From: Betaproteobacteria bacterium
Lineage (GTDB): Bacteria > Pseudomonadota > Gammaproteobacteria > Burkholderiales > Burkholderiaceae_C
Reading direction: 5' to 3'
Length of the DNA stretch: 64,000 nt
Assembly (NCBI GenBank): GCA_016704535.1
Contig: JADIZZ010000012.1
Coordinates: 1 to 64,000, forward strand
In this document: positions 63,109 through 64,000 of the stretch, piece by piece
How the letters are laid out: each line of letters opens with the position of its first letter
Numbering within the stretch: the stretch's first letter is position 1
The notes under the pieces: generated by a model
Told to the model about the DNA's origin: nothing
Databases searched by the model: none
What the model saw: the letters and a program-made list of their open reading frames with translations, nothing else
Position numbers and translations under genes: made by a program

Positions 63109-63702
63109 TCACGACGCCCACAGGCCTTGCCGGCGCACTGCCAGTGACCTGCCGAGCTTCGCGACGTTGCGCCACACGGCCTTGGGCGCAACACCCTCGT
63201 TCGCGGCGGCCTCCTCCACGGCCATCACCACCAGTGGCACCGGCGCCTCGTCGAGCAGGTGGGTCAGGTGGGCCGCGTAGGCCGTCGGCACGCTGCCGCT
63301 GATCAGCGCGTGGCCAAGCGTGTCAGGCGGCACCTCTTGGACATAGCTCACGCTGGCATTCTTCGCCGCCATCCACAAGCCCCGCTTCCGGGACCGCGCC
63401 GCCTGGCTGGGCGGGTCGAGGTCGAGGTCCAGACCCAGCACCGACAGGAGGTGGGGCACCCGGCTGACGCCCACGTAGCTCGGCTCGCCAGCCTCCAGGC
63501 TGGCCAGCATCCGCCGCGAAAGACCGCTGAAGCGCGCGAGTCGGGACTGCGACAACCCCAGTGCCTCGCGCCGCTCGCGAATGAGGGTGCCCAGGTCGGC
63601 GAGGTCAACGGCCGATCCTCCTTGCGATCTCTGGCTGACGGCGAAAACCCCACCAGGATGGCGTCGTTTCGACTCGCCGACAACAACGACAAGCCAGAAC
63701 AT
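63109..63702 (-). CDS. XRE-family HTH regulator
   Basis: 197 residues from ATG 63702, but the start is uncertain. The HTH (TLIRERREALGLSQSRLARF, SGLSRRMLASLEAGEPS) is typical. A C-terminal region of about 100 residues (ASVSYVQEVPPDTLGHALIS, TLHLLDEAP-like and EEAAANEGVAPKAVWRNVAK) matches regulators often paired with toxin genes. A strong AAGGAGG lies at about 63614-63620, immediately before VDLADLGTL, but no start codon stands there in frame: GTT occupies the expected position. A lost start codon or other change is possible. Confidence 0.75.
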   Translation of the reverse strand: MFWLVVVVGESKRRHPGGVFAVSQRSQGGSAVDLADLGTLIRERREALGLSQSRLARFSGLSRRMLASLEAGEPSYVGVSRVPHLLSVLGLDLDLDPPSQAARSRKRGLWMAAKNASVSYVQEVPPDTLGHALISGSVPTAYAAHLTHLLDEAPVPLVVMAVEEAAANEGVAPKAVWRNVAKLGRSLAVRRQGLWAS

Positions 63703-63724
63703 TCGCTCCGCATCGAGCCCCAAT

Positions 63725-63756
63725 GACAAAGGCCCCTCACCTTGCGACGAGGGGCC
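63725..63756 (-). terminator. Rho-independent terminator after tRNA-His
   Basis: On the minus strand GGCCCCTC and GAGGGGCC form a perfect 8-bp stem around a 10-base loop, followed by TTTGTCATT. It lies 28 bases beyond the tRNA 3' end. Confidence 0.75.
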
Positions 63757-63783
63757 GCTTGAGGGGCATTGCCCGGTGCTACT

Positions 63784-63860
63784 TGGGGTGGCTGATGGGA
63801 CTCGAACCCACGACGACCAGAATCACAATCTGGGACTCTACCAACTGAGCTACAGCCACC
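63784..63860 (-). tRNA. tRNA-His(GTG)
   Basis: The anticodon loop TTGTGAT gives anticodon GTG, reading CAC and CAU. The extra 5' G (-1) pairs with C73, diagnostic of tRNA-His. The acceptor is GTGGCTG with CAGCCAC, the T-arm GTGGGTTCGAGTCCCAT, and CCA is encoded (63786-63784). Its 3' end is duplicated at 61862. Confidence 0.96.
63786..63800. repeat. Right att-like repeat inside tRNA-His
   Basis: The original copy of the 15-bp repeat GGGTGGCTGATGGGA, covering the acceptor and part of the T-arm of tRNA-His. Confidence 0.72.
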
Positions 63861-63890
63861 GTAGAGGCGAAAGAGTATAGCCGCCCAACC

Positions 63891-64000
63891 CTATCGCTCT
63901 GCCGTGGTGGCCGGGCTGCGGACCTCTGCGGCTGCGGCCATGACGTTCGCCTTGTATCGCTTCTTCAGAGCGGCGACGTAGGCGTCGGCCTCGGCGCTGG
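63891..64000 (-). CDS. C-terminal end of a possible PpiD/SurA-type protein
   Basis: Partial: only the last 35 codons are in the window (AEADAYVAALKKRYKANVMA, then AAAEVRSPATTAER and a stop). The AYVAALKKRYK pattern resembles the tail of PpiD-type periplasmic prolyl isomerases, which lie next to tRNA-His in some Burkholderiales as I recall. Too short to be sure. Confidence 0.45.
   Translation of the reverse strand, partial: SAEADAYVAALKKRYKANVMAAAAEVRSPATTAER

Noticed and set aside
62972..63175. HipA-like toxin downstream of the XRE gene
   Set aside because: The sequence matches the PurU C-terminus, not HipA.

Overview
The window is GC-rich DNA with gene orders typical of a betaproteobacterium of the order Burkholderiales (Rubrivivax/Leptothrix-like): fkpB-ispH, serS beside tRNA-Ser, cheR-cheD-cheB, rph-rdgB-hemW, PP2C-kinase-yicC, gmk-rpoZ-rel-greB, a Burkholderiales-type porin, a Bug-type solute receptor and a PEP-CTERM protein. 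I place it at order level only; nothing here names a species.

Layout. 1-7.9 kb: two c-di-GMP genes, a PEP-CTERM metalloprotease and a serralysin-like protease, all broken by single-base frameshifts, plus one intact TPR-sulfotransferase. 8.1-14.4 kb: tRNA-Ser(CGA), serS, ispH, fkpB, radC, an Smr protein, a truncated haemoglobin, a MinD/FlhG-like ATPase and a diguanylate cyclase. 14.6-17.5 kb: cheR, cheD, cheB. 17.5-23.0 kb: hemW, rdgB, rph, a PP2C phosphatase, a Ser/Thr kinase and yicC. 44.3-48.3 kb: gmk, rpoZ, rel/spoT, greB. In related genomes yicC normally sits next to gmk, so the 21 kb between them (23.04-44.28 kb) reads as inserted accessory DNA. It carries vapBC, a hydrolase, porin, LysR/Bug receptor, M20 peptidase, an IS91-type transposase remnant, a peroxiredoxin/DM13 pair with an AraC regulator, a two-component system with a spondin-domain protein, and a copper-linked bufferin locus.

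The bufferin locus is the most interesting part. It has a small secreted four-cysteine DUF2282 peptide (bufA), a DUF692/MNIO modifying enzyme (bufB), its DUF2063 partner (bufC) and a DoxX membrane protein. About 2.4 kb downstream lie an ECF sigma factor, its DUF1109/NrsF membrane anti-sigma factor and an undescribed secreted propeller-like protein. Both transcription units carry the same promoter-like element, (C/T)GTAACC-N16-CGA(A/C), so this sigma factor very likely controls the peptide operon. A separate Cus-type copper/silver RND efflux operon with a His/Cys-rich leader gene lies at 55.1-61.7 kb, so the window holds two copper-handling modules.

48.6-54.9 kb: a metallo-beta-lactamase-fold hydrolase, an SDR-SRPBCC fusion, a LuxR-type regulator, a hemerythrin-like protein, DUF3563 and ald. 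At the right end tRNA-His(GTG) is followed by a roughly 1.9 kb insertion bounded by a 15-bp repeat of the tRNA 3' end. The insertion holds an XRE regulator, a purU fragment and a DUF1778/GNAT toxin-antitoxin pair. A GC-rich intergenic repeat occurs four times (15.5, 20.1, 45.3 and 49.6 kb).
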